From the NCBI GenBank assembly GCA_012656075.1, contig JAAKBF010000221.1, positions 682,001-746,000 on the forward strand: a stretch of 64,000 bases of DNA. The letters run 5' to 3'. This DNA comes from Phytophthora hibernalis. Lineage: Eukaryota > Oomycota > Peronosporomycetes > Peronosporales > Peronosporaceae. Positions 1 to 13,528 of the stretch are shown piece after piece. Numbering within the stretch: position 1 is the stretch's first letter; each line of letters starts with the position of its first letter. The position numbers and the translations under genes are program-made. The notes under the pieces are model-generated. The model was not told where the DNA came from and ran no database searches. It worked only from the letters and a program-made list of their open reading frames with translations.

Positions 1-166
1 CGCGTGAGCAGGATTCGCGAAGTCATAGGTTGTGCTGCTTGCACTTGTATCCTGTTGTAGTAAGAAAAACGATGAATGTACGCGCTAATGCAAAGTTTTG
101 TGTGACTCAAATCGCTTAGAAGCGCATTTACATTTTGTTGTGCGGACGACTTACACTTGTCGCTTC

Positions 167-3100
167 TTAGAGCTCTTGGAGGACTTCTTCGATGAAACTA
201 ACAAAACTCGAGTCAATCTGCTCCTCTTCTTCGTCGCTATGCTGCTGGACGGCTAAACGCTTGACGGTACCGTCCAAGACACCAGTGTCCACACTGATTG
301 CCATTTCTACACAAAATACGCATTGAAGCTCCGTCTGGTAGGAGCATGTAGGTTAGACATCAGCTTGAAATGGAGGGTATTCAAACAAAAGTGAGAATGT
401 ACCATTTCGGCGAAGAAGAAAAACTTGACTTGCTTGTCCATGCTGCCGCTTGCCAAACAACCCAGGCAGTTGCTCCGGAAGAGTTCAATAACCTCATCCA
501 CCTCAGGAACCTCGTTGAGAGTGTACGAAAGCGATGCGCTATTCGGCAATACACAATGGTTAGTTTAACCAATACATCAACTTTGAATGATAAAGCACTT
601 ACATCTCGGTTGCTGTCGCCCACACCTGCTCGAACTTGCCTGCGTCAATTGCAGGATTTTCAACCAGATAGTCGAGCGCTGACATCGTGTCCTCGTCACT
701 TTCAGCTTCATCAGCATTTTCTTCTTCATCGTCATCTAGAGACGTTGCGTGTGATGCCGTGAGTGATACCGAGCGTGAAGCCGGATAAGGCGCTGGGTGT
801 GCCTTGACAGCCGGCTCGTGCTCTCGTCCATTTTGTGGTTGACGCTGCACATGATTCAGTGTGGTTTCATGCAGGTGACCATGATGGGGTTGCGACAGCT
901 GGGGTGTTCGTGCAGCACGCACTTGAGCCTGCTCTGCAAACTGATGCAGTGCGTACTTGAGGATTTTCATGAAAATAACGTGACCGTTTCTATAAAGCAA
1001 CGAGTTGACAATCCACTTCAATGTCACTGACATATCGGTCAAGCCCGGCATGACGGAAATGTCCACCAAAAGAGGGTTCCTTCGGCCTTCTGCAAATAAA
1101 ATGAGTTAGCTAGCGCACAAAAACAAATTCAAGAAACATTGACAACAAAATACCTGTTCAGCAACAAATAGCCATTGCTGCTGTCCAGCAACTTTCTTGC
1201 TGGACGCGCAAATCAAACGATGCGCCTCCAAAAACACTTGCAAGTCGCGTGGGTCTAGCTCGTGAGCATCTACTGAGCCAAGATCAACTGACCATTCCTC
1301 TCTGCATATACGAAGTTTGGTTAGCACGTCTCCTCGGCGACGACAAGTCTCATTATCAAACAACGTACGATTCATCGTTCGCTGACTCCCACATATCCTC
1401 AAACTCGATGTCATCCACGGATAGATGCTCGAGTAAAAAGTCCTCAGCAGCAGCGGACAGGCCAGAAGGCATATCTGCAGAGCTAATGCGGAAAACGGTG
1501 TCGTCCACAGGATCGGAGCTGCCAATAAACCCAAACGCAGATCCGCTAGGTTTAGTGACTTCTGGTGCTGCATGTCCAATAAAATTGAAGCCTGATCCGT
1601 TTCCACTGTTTACAGCAGGCTGCTTCGTTTCGTTGCCGTTCACCAAACTGACTGGAGGCGCGTATCCATTATCCATAGACCTTGAATCAGAATCTCCATC
1701 GTGGTCATCGTAATCACCGCTAGACGGATAATGGGACGTTTGATAGCGAGGGTCACCAATCGTCTCCCTGTGCGTCGTACCTGTGTCGCTAATCGTTCCC
1801 ACAGATTCTGTGCGAATAGGATACGGCATTCCATGCCCAGCCAAGAACAGCTTCTTTCCTTCGTCACTCATAGACCGTTCACGTCCTTCTCGATTGTTTG
1901 CGGTAGGTGGGCACGCAGAGCCAACGTCCTCTTCAGTAGAGTCCGCGTCATTAAACTGCGGGTTATCGGGATCCAATCGGACAGCAGCAATCGCTTGCAA
2001 AAGCTGTTGAGAACAATATTTAAGGATTCTATTGTACACGATGAGTCATCGATCACACAAGCTCACATACCTTCCGGGAATCGGCGCGGTAAATGTTGTC
2101 GTTGCGCTGCTGAGAAATATGAGTGAAAACATCCAGGTTTTCCTCGAACTCCTCCACGCACAAGTTCTGCTTTAATAGTGCCATCGTGGCGACAAATGCG
2201 TTGCGATGAACCTTGCATAGCAAACAGGTCAGAAGTCTGATCGCTAGTGCAAATAACCATACAGAACACAGGTGTATGCAACTAACATGCGCAGCGTAGA
2301 ATTCGTATTTGGCCTGAATCCGTTCCACCAACGTGTCTGCAACTCCCTGAGCATACAAAGCACAACCAATGCAAACGAATTCAGTATAATATACGCCTTT
2401 CTAGCATGCTAAAACATATTACACGCAACACGTACCTGTCTGTCTTCGTCACCAAGCTCCAAAACACCCATAATGAACGTTGCAACCTTTTCATCCTTGA
2501 GTGTCCCGTAGCAAACTGCATTCACCAACTTGGTAACTGCCGACGAAGCCTTCGGTTTGCTCGGACTCCTCTTCGGTACCACAGCACTGATGCTAACGTG
2601 CGGGACACGCAATTTGCGCCCCACGACTTTTTCACTGGCGCGCTCTTCCCGTCCGAGCCCGCGCCCTTCAGGATGTACACACGCACACTCTGTCCGAACT
2701 TTATGACGTCTCCCTCTGTCCTCACATAACAACTTAGCAATCAGCACCACGACACTGTTCCCTACATAATACAAGCCATGCATACCGTGCAGCAGATAGG
2801 GATCGTGCGGGGGATCTTCTTGCGGCCCACATACGTTCCGTGGCGAGACATGAGGTCCACCATCTACAGACAACAGTCAAAGCAGTCAGCACCTCAACAC
2901 TTCAGTCCATCTCCATCTCATAGCACAGCTTTCCGTACGAAGATGCCGCCTTCTCCATCGTGGATCACTGCCGCGTGCTTCCTCGAGACCGAGGGATTGC
3001 CCAGCACGTGGTCGCAGCTCTCCTGGTCGCGTCCGAAGAGATTCACTCGCTGAGTGCCCACCATGTACGTGGCGCAGTGGCGGTTGTCTCGGAACGCCTC

Positions 3101-3276
3101 CATCCTCGCGTGGGAATTGGTCTCCAGAGGCACACACGCCCTACCATTGACAAGAATTGTTCACACATTAGACACCACAGCTCTATCGATTGTCTGAGGC
3201 GGTGTACGCACCAGTCGGGGGCGTGGAACGAGGCGGTGCTCGTGCACAGGAAGGCGGCGCGCCCGGGGGTGTCCAT
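167..3276 (-). CDS. FHA-domain protein with long C-terminal region
   Basis: The N-terminus contains a forkhead-associated (FHA) phosphothreonine-binding domain: LFGRDQESCDHVLGNPSVS, then RKHAAVIHDG, DLMSRHGTYVGR and GDVIKFGQSVRVYIL. It is closest in style to NIPP1/kanadaptin-type FHA proteins. First exons by splice signals: 3276-3212, 3140-2939, 2873-2786, 2715-2436, with more exons down to the stop at 167. The remaining roughly 700 residues are helical or acidic and contain what looks like an internal duplication. Both halves have an ILKY helix, a Ser/Asp-rich linker and an FExxW module ending in a hydrophobic F-AE strand, reminiscent of adaptor appendage subdomains. Two single-base frameshifts break the frame, at a G5 run (2809-2813) and a T5 run (2628-2632). 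Restoring one base in each rejoins FHA to the rest. The start is the first ATG of the exon encoding FHAPDW. The function of the C-terminal part is unknown. Confidence 0.7.
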
Positions 3277-3512
3277 GGGTCCGCTCACCGAGACGCAGCT
3301 TCGACAAGTGACAGTCCTCTTATGCCGCGAGTCCACGCTGGATATATCGTGCGGCGGAATAATAAGGCGGGATTGGATAAAAAGAAAACTAGGAAGAGGA
3401 ATGATTGGATGAAAAAGCGCGTGGTACAGAAGTACGTGGCAGCTGGATCAGTTTCACAAGTCATGCTGTTGCATGTCAACGATCTTTCGAGCCAACTATG
3501 CATCGCTCCGAC

Positions 3513-5792
3513 TTAAACCGACTCGAGCGCCATTTCAGCAGGAGCCGCGGTTCCAGCATACGGACCGCGACGCATACTGGCCTGCAGCTTCTCTAGCAAA
3601 GATGCATCTGCAACACCACAACAACAATAACACGAAAAGGGAAGTCAGGAGACCACGCCAACTACTGAAGTATGTCCAATTGCAGTACGGTAGCAAACGT
3701 ACCCAATTGCGTTTGAAATGGCGAAGCGAGGATAGCGTCCAGCACAGCAAACTTCCACTCGCGCGTCTCTTTGGTCGGTTCGGTGGTGCGGTCCATGAGA
3801 AACTCGAAGAATCCGCCGTAAGACTGCAGCGCGCATGCCCCACGGGTTGTTCTGCGCAGCCACCGAGCGCAGGACGTGGAATACGGACGTTCGCAACTCC
3901 TCGAACGGCTGCTTCAGCGCGTCCATCAACAGCACCATCGTGGTCTGCTTGGCGCACTCCACGCCCAAACTGTTGAACAGGCGCTCGCACATGTTCCACA
4001 CACCCGCATTTTCCTCTGGCACCTGGTCGGGCTGTTTCCTGAGTCTTGTGGAAGCACCAAGAATGCGTGCAAGTGAGTGGAAACAGTTAGCTTTCACGGG
4101 CAATTTTGCGTTGCTGCCGAGCTGGAGCCATATCTGGCATATGTTTCGGTGCTGGAGCAGAAGATGAAGTTCTACAGTTCACTTGAACATTTCAGTCAAA
4201 AGGATCTCTGCATACACCAAGTGACAGAGCTCACCTTTATCTGAGGATGATCCGAAGGCAGCCAGCGCATCCATTGCTGCAATCTGCTGCAACGAGTCTA
4301 TGCTCTGCATTTTGCACTCCACTGTCTCTAGGAAGGCCTTGGAAAGTGTGGCATCGCCCCAACTCCACGACTCAATATTCAAACTTGCCGCTGTAGCAGA
4401 GATCTCTCCTACAAGCCGAACCGCGTTGCCTCCAACAAAAGGATCTGAGTAGTCATCGAGTTAGTTTAGAGTGTGTAACATCGATTTGCTAAGTTTGGGC
4501 AGCGAGCCTACCTTCCGTCATTCCTAGCAACGTCTTCAACGTTCCTAATTAATGAATCGCATACAGATCGTTAGCCCTTGTTGTTGCTGTCGATAAGATC
4601 AATCATGCACACCTGACTGGAAGATATACTGCACACCAATCTTCGTCTGACACACCGCCGGCACCAAATCAACGACATTCATCAAGAACAGCGGATCGTC
4701 CGACTTGAGGCAGTTGAGGATCTGCCCACAAAACCGAGTCCAGCCACCAATATCAGCCAATTGTGAACGAAGGCACGTATAATTTGTAACTATAGAGCGT
4801 ACCAGGTCAATCGCGCCCTTGGAAATTCCGTACTCCATGTGTTCATCCTTTTGAGCGCAGATCTTCACAATTGTCTCCAGATACCGCATAAACTCAATGG
4901 AGTTCTGCGTAATTTCACTGATCCGCAATAACGTTTAGCACAAAGCTTCGCGACAAGTGAAGTAGCATCGGACAAACCTGCTTTGCGCCTTCGTCTTGAG
5001 AGAGTCCAGCACTGCTTGGTAGATGCCACTGTCAGGAATGGTCGAGAACTGGAAAATTCAAGGCAACCATCAGCAAACGTGCGTCTTGCATCGAAGACAA
5101 CACACGTCGCACCATCTCCAGCACCGTCGAGGCCTTTGCAGCGACCTCGATGTCTTCATCGGCGATAACATTGCAAACTTGCTCCAAAACCAGCGGATCC
5201 GCCTGGACCATTGCAATAGCAACACCCTCATTTAGACACAGACCTTGTTTAGTGACCCTCGTCTCTTCCCAGTTCCTACCACAGCCTTGACTTGGTCCAG
5301 CGTCGGTTTTCTGCCTAGGTGCGCAATAAACTGGTTCACCACGAGCGCCCTCGCCTGCTTCTCCACGTGCGTCAGCCCAGCCAATACAAAGGGCACAATC
5401 TGTACGGCCACGTCAGAACGTAAACAACCGGAACATTGCAGCGATCCCTTCAATAGCTCACATCTGGCTGGAAGAAGAGACTCGTGCCATCGCCCTCGGC
5501 GCCCAGCACACGGTTGATACAGTCGCACGCCTGCTTCACCTGCTCGCAACGTAAAATTCCGGATTAGATGCCAATAATTGCACAAGCAGCCAATAATGGT
5601 GACGCGAACCTGCTTGTGGGATCCGCGATCGCTGGCGTCCTGCAGACACGCGAACAGCATCGCGATCGGAACTTCCGCCAGAAACTCGTGCACAAGCGCG
5701 TTCTCCTGCTCACCCGCGTACATGTGCGCGGAAGTGGCGATGCCCGTCGCCTGGAAGCGCACCACTTCCTGCCATGCACCGCTGAGATCCAT
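3513..5792 (-). CDS. PSMD5: 26S proteasome assembly chaperone S5B-like (PSMD5)
   Basis: This HEAT-repeat protein is related to PSMD5/S5B. That family binds the Rpt base ATPases during assembly of the 19S particle and is absent from the mature proteasome. The call rests on family-like blocks near the C-terminus. One is a helix pair with PFEELRTSVFHVLRSVA followed by AQNNPWG. The next is FFEFLMDRTTEPTKETRE, leading into WKFAVLDAIL, which matches the order in animal PSMD5. N-terminal exons encode short helical repeats, for example AEVPIAMLFACLQDA and QIVPFVLAGLTHVEKQARAL. At least six introns with GT/AG borders separate the exons. The ATG at 5792 (MDLSGAW) was chosen; an in-frame ATG 30 bases upstream is possible. 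The upstream FHA gene on the same strand begins 236 bases beyond this stop, so the two are separate genes. Confidence 0.75.
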
Positions 5793-6703
5793 TTTGACTT
5801 CTTCGCTGATCAAAATGATCAATAACGTTAATTGATTTCAGCATTGTCTATTTGGTGAATACGTATTTAGACAATACTTCCTCTGGCTGAGAATGATCTA
5901 ATCAAACGAAAATATCAGTTTCTTTTTTGTCAATATTCATCCGATTCGCGTGCTGATTGGACCAAAAGAAAGAGCGTGATTCCACCAATCAAATTATACC
6001 AAGTTTGCTTCACAACTCGTTTGCAAGCCAACACTACGCACTGACGAAGACATCACCTCAAGCCCTTCATTTTTCAATTTCCGCCACGAGTATACTACCT
6101 TTACCAGGAACAAGACAACCCACCAGGGCGATCCTGACAGACAACTAACTCACGGAAACTATCAATTAGATGCTGGGGCGCTGTATTGACGGTGTACAGC
6201 CTTCTGCCGGAGCTCGCGAGAAATTGAGGAATTACCGTCCCCATAGTAAACCTGTGACACTACTTTAAAATAGTGAGGGCTTCTGCGGGTATTAAGAAAG
6301 TGTGATAGGGTAAGTTATTGCAAAGGGGCAGCAGGAAACTCGGATACAGCGCCGAAGCGTGCGCTAGGCTTCGGCCCAATACTAACGACGACATGTTTGA
6401 CTGAATTATTATACAGATTCATAGTCAGACCTACGCACTGTCATACTGACTTGTTGAGATCTTTCAAACTAGAGGAAGTACTACGTAGTACTTCGAGCTT
6501 CAATTAATTCCTCGAAGTTCGAGGTATTAATTTGGATTGTCGAATCGCTCAGTAATATTTTTAAAATAAATTAATTGTGCTCAGCATCGATGCGCGTAAT
6601 AAAAAAATAAAAATCATTGTTTTTCGGAACTATGACGCCTACATGTAAGTGCTGATTGGGAATGGAAGCGCTGCATCTCATCGTGGAGATGTGGCCCCAA
6701 CTG
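5793..6703. other. AT-rich intergenic stretch
   Basis: About 900 bases lie between the PSMD5 start and the stop of the surface-protein gene. No convincing coding sequence was seen. CCAAT-type boxes occur at about 5953-5998 (ctgattgg, caccaatca), a plausible PSMD5 promoter. The left part is of moderate GC and the right part (6470-6620) is AT-rich with inverted repeats. Confidence 0.5.
6475..6494. repeat. 20-bp perfect palindrome with adjacent inverted repeat
   Basis: GAAGTACTACGTAGTACTTC is its own reverse complement. It is followed at once by CTTCGAG...CTCGAAG arms about 13 bases apart. It lies just past the 3' end of the minus-strand surface-protein gene. It may be a relic of a small inverted-repeat element or a cruciform-forming site. 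No function is shown. Confidence 0.6.
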
Positions 6704-9700
6704 CTAAAAGTTCGGTTTGCTCCCAGAAAAATCATTATCGGGAAGCACATGACTAGTTTTGGCATGAATCGCTCGTGCAGCAAATAAACCACCTGCACCA
6801 GTTACGGCAGCACCGCAAAACCCGACGAAGATCCACATCCCGACCATGGCACTACTGCTCTCCACGTACTGTGGATCTGACGACAACAACTCAATGTGCA
6901 TTGGCGACGTCTTAAGCGAGCCGGCCTCTTGATACGCGAACAATTTGCTCGTGACCGAATTATCGTCAAGATTGGGTCTCCTGAAGTCAATTGACACTGA
7001 AATACAACCTTCCGAGCCGTCCACACACGACGTTCTTGAATTGTTGACGACGTACACAGCCTCTGAGATCGGACTAAGGGGATTTTTGGATGTATCTGGC
7101 CATCCAACGCAGTGAAGATCTTCGTCGTGAGCATTCGATACAGCACCGACGTCAAAGCTTTCGCGGAAAAGGATGAACTGCATACTGCGTTGTCTTGAGT
7201 TTCAAAGCACCGAATTTTAAATGATAGGCGATCAAACGCGCACTCGCTTGCTCGTTCGCACACTAGTGAACAATTTTTCATTCCAAACGTTGAAGGGCAC
7301 CAGCAAGTATTTCCCGCCTGGGTCTTCACACATTCACCACCATTCAGGCACTCATACTCCTTTTCGCAGCCAGTATCATCATCTTGGACAATTATACGAA
7401 CGCCTTGATGTTCAGCATACGCAGCTAATAAATTGTTCTCATTGGTACCAACTTGCAAGCCGTTGTACTTGCTGTCTGTACTCGCAACCTGATGAAGAAG
7501 AAGAGGCTGATTTGCTTTAGGTATTAGCCTCTCGTAGTTTAAGGTAAAAGGGGATGCCCCATCGTAAATGTCGTTCGCAACGGGATAAATGTCAATCCAT
7601 TGCGGTTGATGCCAGTTCAATCGGGTGAAAGTCAGCTCCAGTGGGGACGCAGAAAATAAGCTGGAGTCCTCGTCATACGAAATCTTGATTGTGACATCTT
7701 GCAGTGGTGCTGAGTCAAGACAGACAGAGAAGTTCGTCTTTGATATGCTTTCCGATACGACAACCTCACTTGCCGAAATGGTGACACCAGGTAAATCATC
7801 ATCGACAACGGTGACTTGAAGAGATCCAGATGCAGACTGCCATTTAGTTGCCATATGAAATGGCCAGGAACTATCGTCGTGGTCGGACACTACAAACTCT
7901 GCACTCGAATATGAAAGCGAAGTTGACAGATGACCATAGGTTCGAGAAATGGCACTGCTGCCGATCAATTGAGTTGGGACATTGAGGCCAACAGAATCTG
8001 TTGACAGCGAGCTAATGTGCATCGACATCTTACGGTCTCCGATATAAACGTTGTCATCTACTGCCAAAAATGTCAGTTTCTGCGCTATATGCCAGGTTTT
8101 TGCTGTGAATCGCAGCGTAGTCGGCATACGGAACCGTCGGGTTTCTCCAGATTCGTATTTGGCACCTACCAATTTTGACAACGAACTCGGGGCACCAGAT
8201 GCGTTGGTAGCATCGAATGTTGTGACATACTCACTGGAGCCTTCAACGAGAACTGATACCAGCGTATCAGCCAGGGGCTCACTCGATAAACGTACAGCGA
8301 CTGTATCGGGGGCTCCATAAAGATGCATACGTGACAAGTGGCTAATCTCGGGTGGTACGCTGTCCGGACTGGAGAGGTCACCTCTTATACGCAGAGGAAA
8401 TGACACGGGTTCATATCCAATAATGGTGACTTGGGGTGCGAGGATGCAGCGGTTGATTGAATCATAAGATTTATCAAACACGACCAAAATGCTGCGTACT
8501 GTGAAGAGCGAAAGACTGTTCATTGTGATTTCTTGAGGGCCGCCAGACTTCATTAACACTTGCGAAGTTCCCATTTGAATCCAATTCTTTATGTTCAGGA
8601 CATCGACTGATGAGCCTGTGATGAAATAGTCACGGTTACCCCACAGCGTCATCTGACGAATATATTTTGCTCCTGTCAAGGATGGAATTACGAATGAAAT
8701 GGAGGACAGGTTCGTCGCTGATTCGAATCCAGCCATTATCCACGCACTACCGATCTCTAAAGGTAGCGCAGTGCTGTTTGTGGTGCAAGTTTCCCACGGG
8801 GCAACATACATATTTTTGAACGGCGTTGCACATACCGCATCAGTAGTCATCTGAAGGTCCATTACCGCGTCAGGATCGCTACTACAGCGAAGATATCGTG
8901 TCTGGAGTTCTGATAGTCTATAAAACGGAGCAGCGTCTGGATAAGCGTTGCTTCCTTCAATCACGATAAATTCTGATTTTGAAAGAATTACTTTGTTCTC
9001 GTCGTCATCTAGGATGCGCAGCGTCTTCACACTTGAGTCATTAAACAGATTTGCATTACAGGCTGTCTGATACCCAACACAAAACGAATCCCCGGTATAG
9101 TCAACGTCTAGCGACTCAGCTGTGTGGGTCAATAGCAATTCACGATCACCGATTGCAACTTTGTCGTCTATGACTTGCACGTATATCTGCTGGGACTCGC
9201 GCCAATTCCCAGATGTGAACAGTGCTTCCTGCCGACAAATACGACTTTTCCTGTCACATGGTGAGGGATCTGCTCCTTGCATGGAAGGGATTGATAATTC
9301 AATTTGATTTTGACCAGTACGAGCAATGGCCACACTTGGCATATATCCTCCAATCGATAATCTAGTGCTCGCAAAAGCTTGTTGGTAAATCTCCACTTCG
9401 TTCAATAGAAGGCTATTTTCTCCTTCAACCTGCAGCCTCAAGTAACGTGCTTCAGTAGGAGTGGTGTAATCAGCAACAAACCGGTCCTCCCCAAAGTGAC
9501 CATTTATCTCTCCATTCACACGCCACCGATAGGTAATCGTGTCTGTTTCTGATGCGTCAAATGATCTCAATAAAACTGTGAACTCACGCAAGTACAGCGC
9601 ACCATCTTTTGCGGACAGAAATGCCTTGGTTCTGTTGTTGCTTTGAGAAAATGGGGTGTCAGATAGGAACACCCAAAATGTGGTAGTGAGCTGATCTGCT

Positions 9701-12700
9701 TGCAAATCAGCTGCTGGGACCTTTTTCTTAATGATAACCACGATATCTTCAATACGTCGAAGGTTTTTCAAATCGATCTGCCACCACGGGTACGTATCAA
9801 TGGTTCGTGACATTGAGTACGTTGAGACAATACTCGAGTCCGAGTTAATGTTACCGTCAATAGCGGCACTGGCACTCCCCTGCTGGCTCTGAGAGGCTGT
9901 ACTGGACAGGGCTAGATTTACACTCCCAGACGCTGCAATTTGAAGCTGGGGACACAACGCTACATCACTGTGCTCTTTTGAAGCGAACGTCACTTCATCC
10001 ACTCCATCGTACACGAAAGTAGCCGTTGATCGCGAATACACTAAGAAAGAAATGGTAGTGGAATTCGAGGATTGATCTCGTTGTTTTGCTAAAACGTGAT
10101 TGAGAGAGGCAGTGACATCAATTTCTATCCACCCTGACGATGGTGAAATCTTGTTTGTGTTTGGGTCGATTGTGGTACCCTGCGTGACAAGAACTTCTCC
10201 GCCGGACTGCAAACCAACGTACATAAATGGTATCGAACCTGGAAAAAGCGACGCTACTTCAGATTCGCCTTGAACTAAATAGCAGTCAGGGACAAGTTTC
10301 GAGCTCGTTTGTGTACATTTCGTTGTTAGCAAAGTTTCATTCCACATGTCCGATGACTCCAGTTCCGCAACTGTGGCACCCACGATAATTCCACCGAGCC
10401 CACCATTTTCGCCTCCAGACAATCGATACAATCGAAGAATTGCGAGTCCAACTTGAGAGCTTCCTGTCCTTGTTTGAATTACCGGGTATGTATCAAAGCG
10501 AACAACTGCGACGGATTTCACTGTCTTGTCACTAGTACTCTGCGAGGAGTTTCCTGCACTTATGAGTGTAGTATATGTCCCTAAGCTTCCCTGTGTGTCT
10601 GCGGAGAAAACCAGATTTGTGTCTGCGTTAGGCTTGAGAGTGATTTCAAAACGCTGATACTTGCCTCCCTCGGGTTCCCAATGGATAGGCTCGCTATTCA
10701 ATTTCAAGCCATACGTCACAATTGCTTCATCTCCACCATTTTCACGAGTAGTTGCACGAGATGAGTCAATAATACCGACGCGACGGGAAATCGCTGCACG
10801 AACAAAGTGCCAACTGGCTGCGTACCTCGGTTATACGTTGCATCACCGCTGCTGGCTGAGTAAGCTAATATCTTCGAGTACTGTACTTCTTGCGAGGTAC
10901 CAGGACTTGCGTCTGCTGATACTGTAAAGTACTGAGTATCTTGCCACGTAGATGGCGTGATCTTTAATGTAGCGGGCTTTACCCGAAGATTTGAACTTGA
11001 TTCTGGGACGAAGGAAATATCAACATCGGCGTGAGGCTCACTCGAGAGAGCGACTCCAACAGATGCGGTGTGTCCGTTTTCGCGTACAGATACAAAGTTT
11101 TGAGGTGTTCTACGAGTTTGCTGATGGCGAATAGTCTCAGGGAAAACTCGAAGTGTCGGCTGGTCATCATCTAGGATAAACGCCTCAATCGAAGGGCTGT
11201 GTGCAGGAGATGTTATGACACCATCACTATTCTTCCAAGGAAAAGCATGCTTGGCATTACCAGTGTCATATATTCCCCACCTCTGGGTGTAGATACCGAC
11301 TGCAAGTGTATATCCGGAAGAACCTGCCACTGTCTTTAGGGGAGATTTGTAAGTCGCGTCGCTGCTGGACGCAGTGAAAGAGATAAGGCTGCTGTGTATT
11401 CCATCAGCAGTGTCATCCGGAACAGCTTCAACTGTGATCGTTCGATATTGATTCCAGTTCGTAGACGAAAATGTCAACATTGATAGAGATAGCTTTAACT
11501 CCGTCGCGCTGGCACTGAGCTGAATGCTGACGTCTGATGTTGGTCTCGAATTCAACCACACTCGAAAAGTATCTATCTGTCCGATTTCAGACACCGAAAG
11601 ACTAGCCTTTGATACGATTATCGCGGGATCTCCGTCGTCTTGAATGGTTACAATTGTACCAATATTGTCAAGCAATTGGTCTTCATGAGTCTCGAGTGCC
11701 AAAAATTCGTCGTGATACCAGCTCCACTCAGCAGCTGGGTGCTCGTAGTCAATTCCTAGATGAGCCCCACCGCCCACGTTCCGCAGGAGGACTTTAAATA
11801 CTTGGTCAGGGGCCTCGAAAAGGTCGTCATCAAGAATAAAAATGTCAATTGTTTTCCAAGCTTCCTTGTCTGCAAAAGCTAGCTGTGCAGTCTGGACGGG
11901 TGTGTATGCAATTGATTGTTTCGCGGCGCACGGGCTGATATGTGTGCAGCCTCGAGTCTTCACGATATTGTAATCATAGCCCAAGTCGTACCGAGATTTT
12001 CCCGGCACTATAGCACCGCTGTACGTTGCAATGTCCACAGTGACTGGTCCATCGGTGTATGTGTTTACGTTGGTAGCATCAGGAATACCGGAGCGTGTAA
12101 CGTTCACGGTCACTTTACCACCGTTTTCCAGCACTTCGTAATGTGACAAAGCAAACGACAAGGTTCCAGCGTCACGATCATCAATAATGTAAATCCACAT
12201 GTCTGACTTTGCTCCGATGGTTGCACCTCCTTGACGGAATCTAAATGAACCTTAATGGCCCTTGACTTTGGCTGATACTTGTCGTTATTAAAGATCTTCA
12301 CAGCGAACGTTTTACTAACTTCGTCTGTTGCCCAAGTAAGCTCCTGTGAGACGCTCAAATAGTCAAAGGCTTTGCTGCCACCGCTTGTGGCATTGCTGTC
12401 CGTAGGGACTGTTGTTACCACAAGAGCGACGGGAACGTAAGATGCCGACGAAAATCCTATACTTCTCTCGATGGACACGACTGCATTCCCGCTGTCTTCT
12501 CGGCAGAAAATGTAAGGTGCAGCAAAATTGAACTCTCCTGCATCGCCATCGTCCGCAATGAAAACAACTGCAATGTCGGTTGTACCAATTGTAGCGGAAG
12601 AGTTCACACTTGTGATCTGGAGAAAAAGAACTCATTCGCCTCGTAATTTGTGTCGTTGATCAACTCGATGTTGATGAATCCTTCAAGTTGGTTTTCGTCA

Positions 12701-13045
12701 AAACTCACTGCATACATAGAGTCCGTCAGTTTGAAGTTCTTGTTGACCGTCGCTGTGGCTTCCAGTGGTTTTGCCAATGCGTATTTGACACTAACACTTC
12801 CACTAGCACCTCCAGTCCGAACGATGTTGACCTGCACAGCACCAGCATCCTCTTGGAACGTGTAACTCTGTAAATCGAAGGAAAAAGTTCCAGCTAACCA
12901 CATCGGTTCAGCGAACTGGCAAAACTTCGGTCTAAGGTGTAACAAAAATCTTACCATTGCCAGCAGCTTCAACACGAGCCACAATCAGAACCAAGACCAG
13001 GAGAATGAGGCAGCCATGCAACCGACCGCCACGCTTCATATTCAT
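6704..13045 (-). CDS. Large cell-surface protein: Calx-beta repeats, DNRLRE-like, F5/8C, EGF, C-terminal TM
   Basis: The first exon (13045-12955) encodes a signal peptide: a basic N-terminus, then CLILLVLVLIVARVEAAG. A 61-bp intron (12954-12894) follows. Several Calx-beta-type modules come next (YTFQEDAGAVQVNIVRTGG, FALSHYEVLENGGKVTVNVT, VVSESISKTNFSVCL with DDD loops). After these come a DNRLRE-like carbohydrate-associated segment (VAVVRFDTYPV), a discoidin/F5-8C segment (SAAIDGNIN...YPWWQIDLKNLRRIEDIVV), an EGF-like motif (YECLNGGECVKT..CWCPSTFG) and a C-terminal helix MVGMWIFVGFCGAAVTGAGG before a tail of about 27 residues. This architecture suggests a calcium-binding adhesion or receptor protein at the plasma membrane, about 2,000 residues long. 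Five single-base frameshifts (near 12625, 12229, 10797, 7190, and one A5 run at 12623-12627 that accounts for the first) all behave as one missing base, so assembly error is likelier than decay. Confidence 0.75.
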
Positions 13046-13528
13046 TCGCTGCAGTTGTCGCAAGGACCACTTGAGCGGTCGCGAGTTGCGACGACTTCAA
13101 GTTGGTGTGGCGCACATAACTTCAACTATGGACGACCATCACTCCTCAGAAAGTCCGGCGCAGCATACACCCCGCCAAGCTGCACACGAGCCTTGCGCCG
13201 CTCGACTCGCCTCATTGTCTGCGTATCGAGGTCCACGCGCTTGCAGACAGGAAGCATGTCGAGCTTTCTTACTCGCCTCTGCCGTCCGTTCTCACGTGGC
13301 TCCGTCGTACTGTAAGCGCCTCGAACTGAGAGAACAGCAGCAGCTCGAGAAAAGACGACGCGCTAAGATACTCGTGTGCTGGAGGACGCGTCCTTTCTTG
13401 GCTGGAGAAGGTGGATGATGAAGAACGCGGACTTGCGAGGGGTGAGTGCTCACTTTGAGTTTTGCTTCTGGAGAAGACAGATCCTCTCCGACGTGTCAAC
13501 CCAGCCAGGGCTGCAGCCTTAGCCAACC
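13046..13528. other. Divergent intergenic region
   Basis: Roughly 480 bases separate the surface-protein start (minus) from the next plus-strand reading frame. Open frames on both strands here are GC-rich and low-complexity, with no recognisable domain. The stretch probably holds the promoter of the surface-protein gene. Confidence 0.4.

Noticed and set aside
12600..12660. An intron ending at TTTTTCTCCAG in the surface-protein gene in place of a frameshift.
   Set aside because: Sequence on both sides is continuous Calx-beta coding (NDTNYEANEFFF then ITSVN), and no donor would preserve it. A missing T in the run explains it better.
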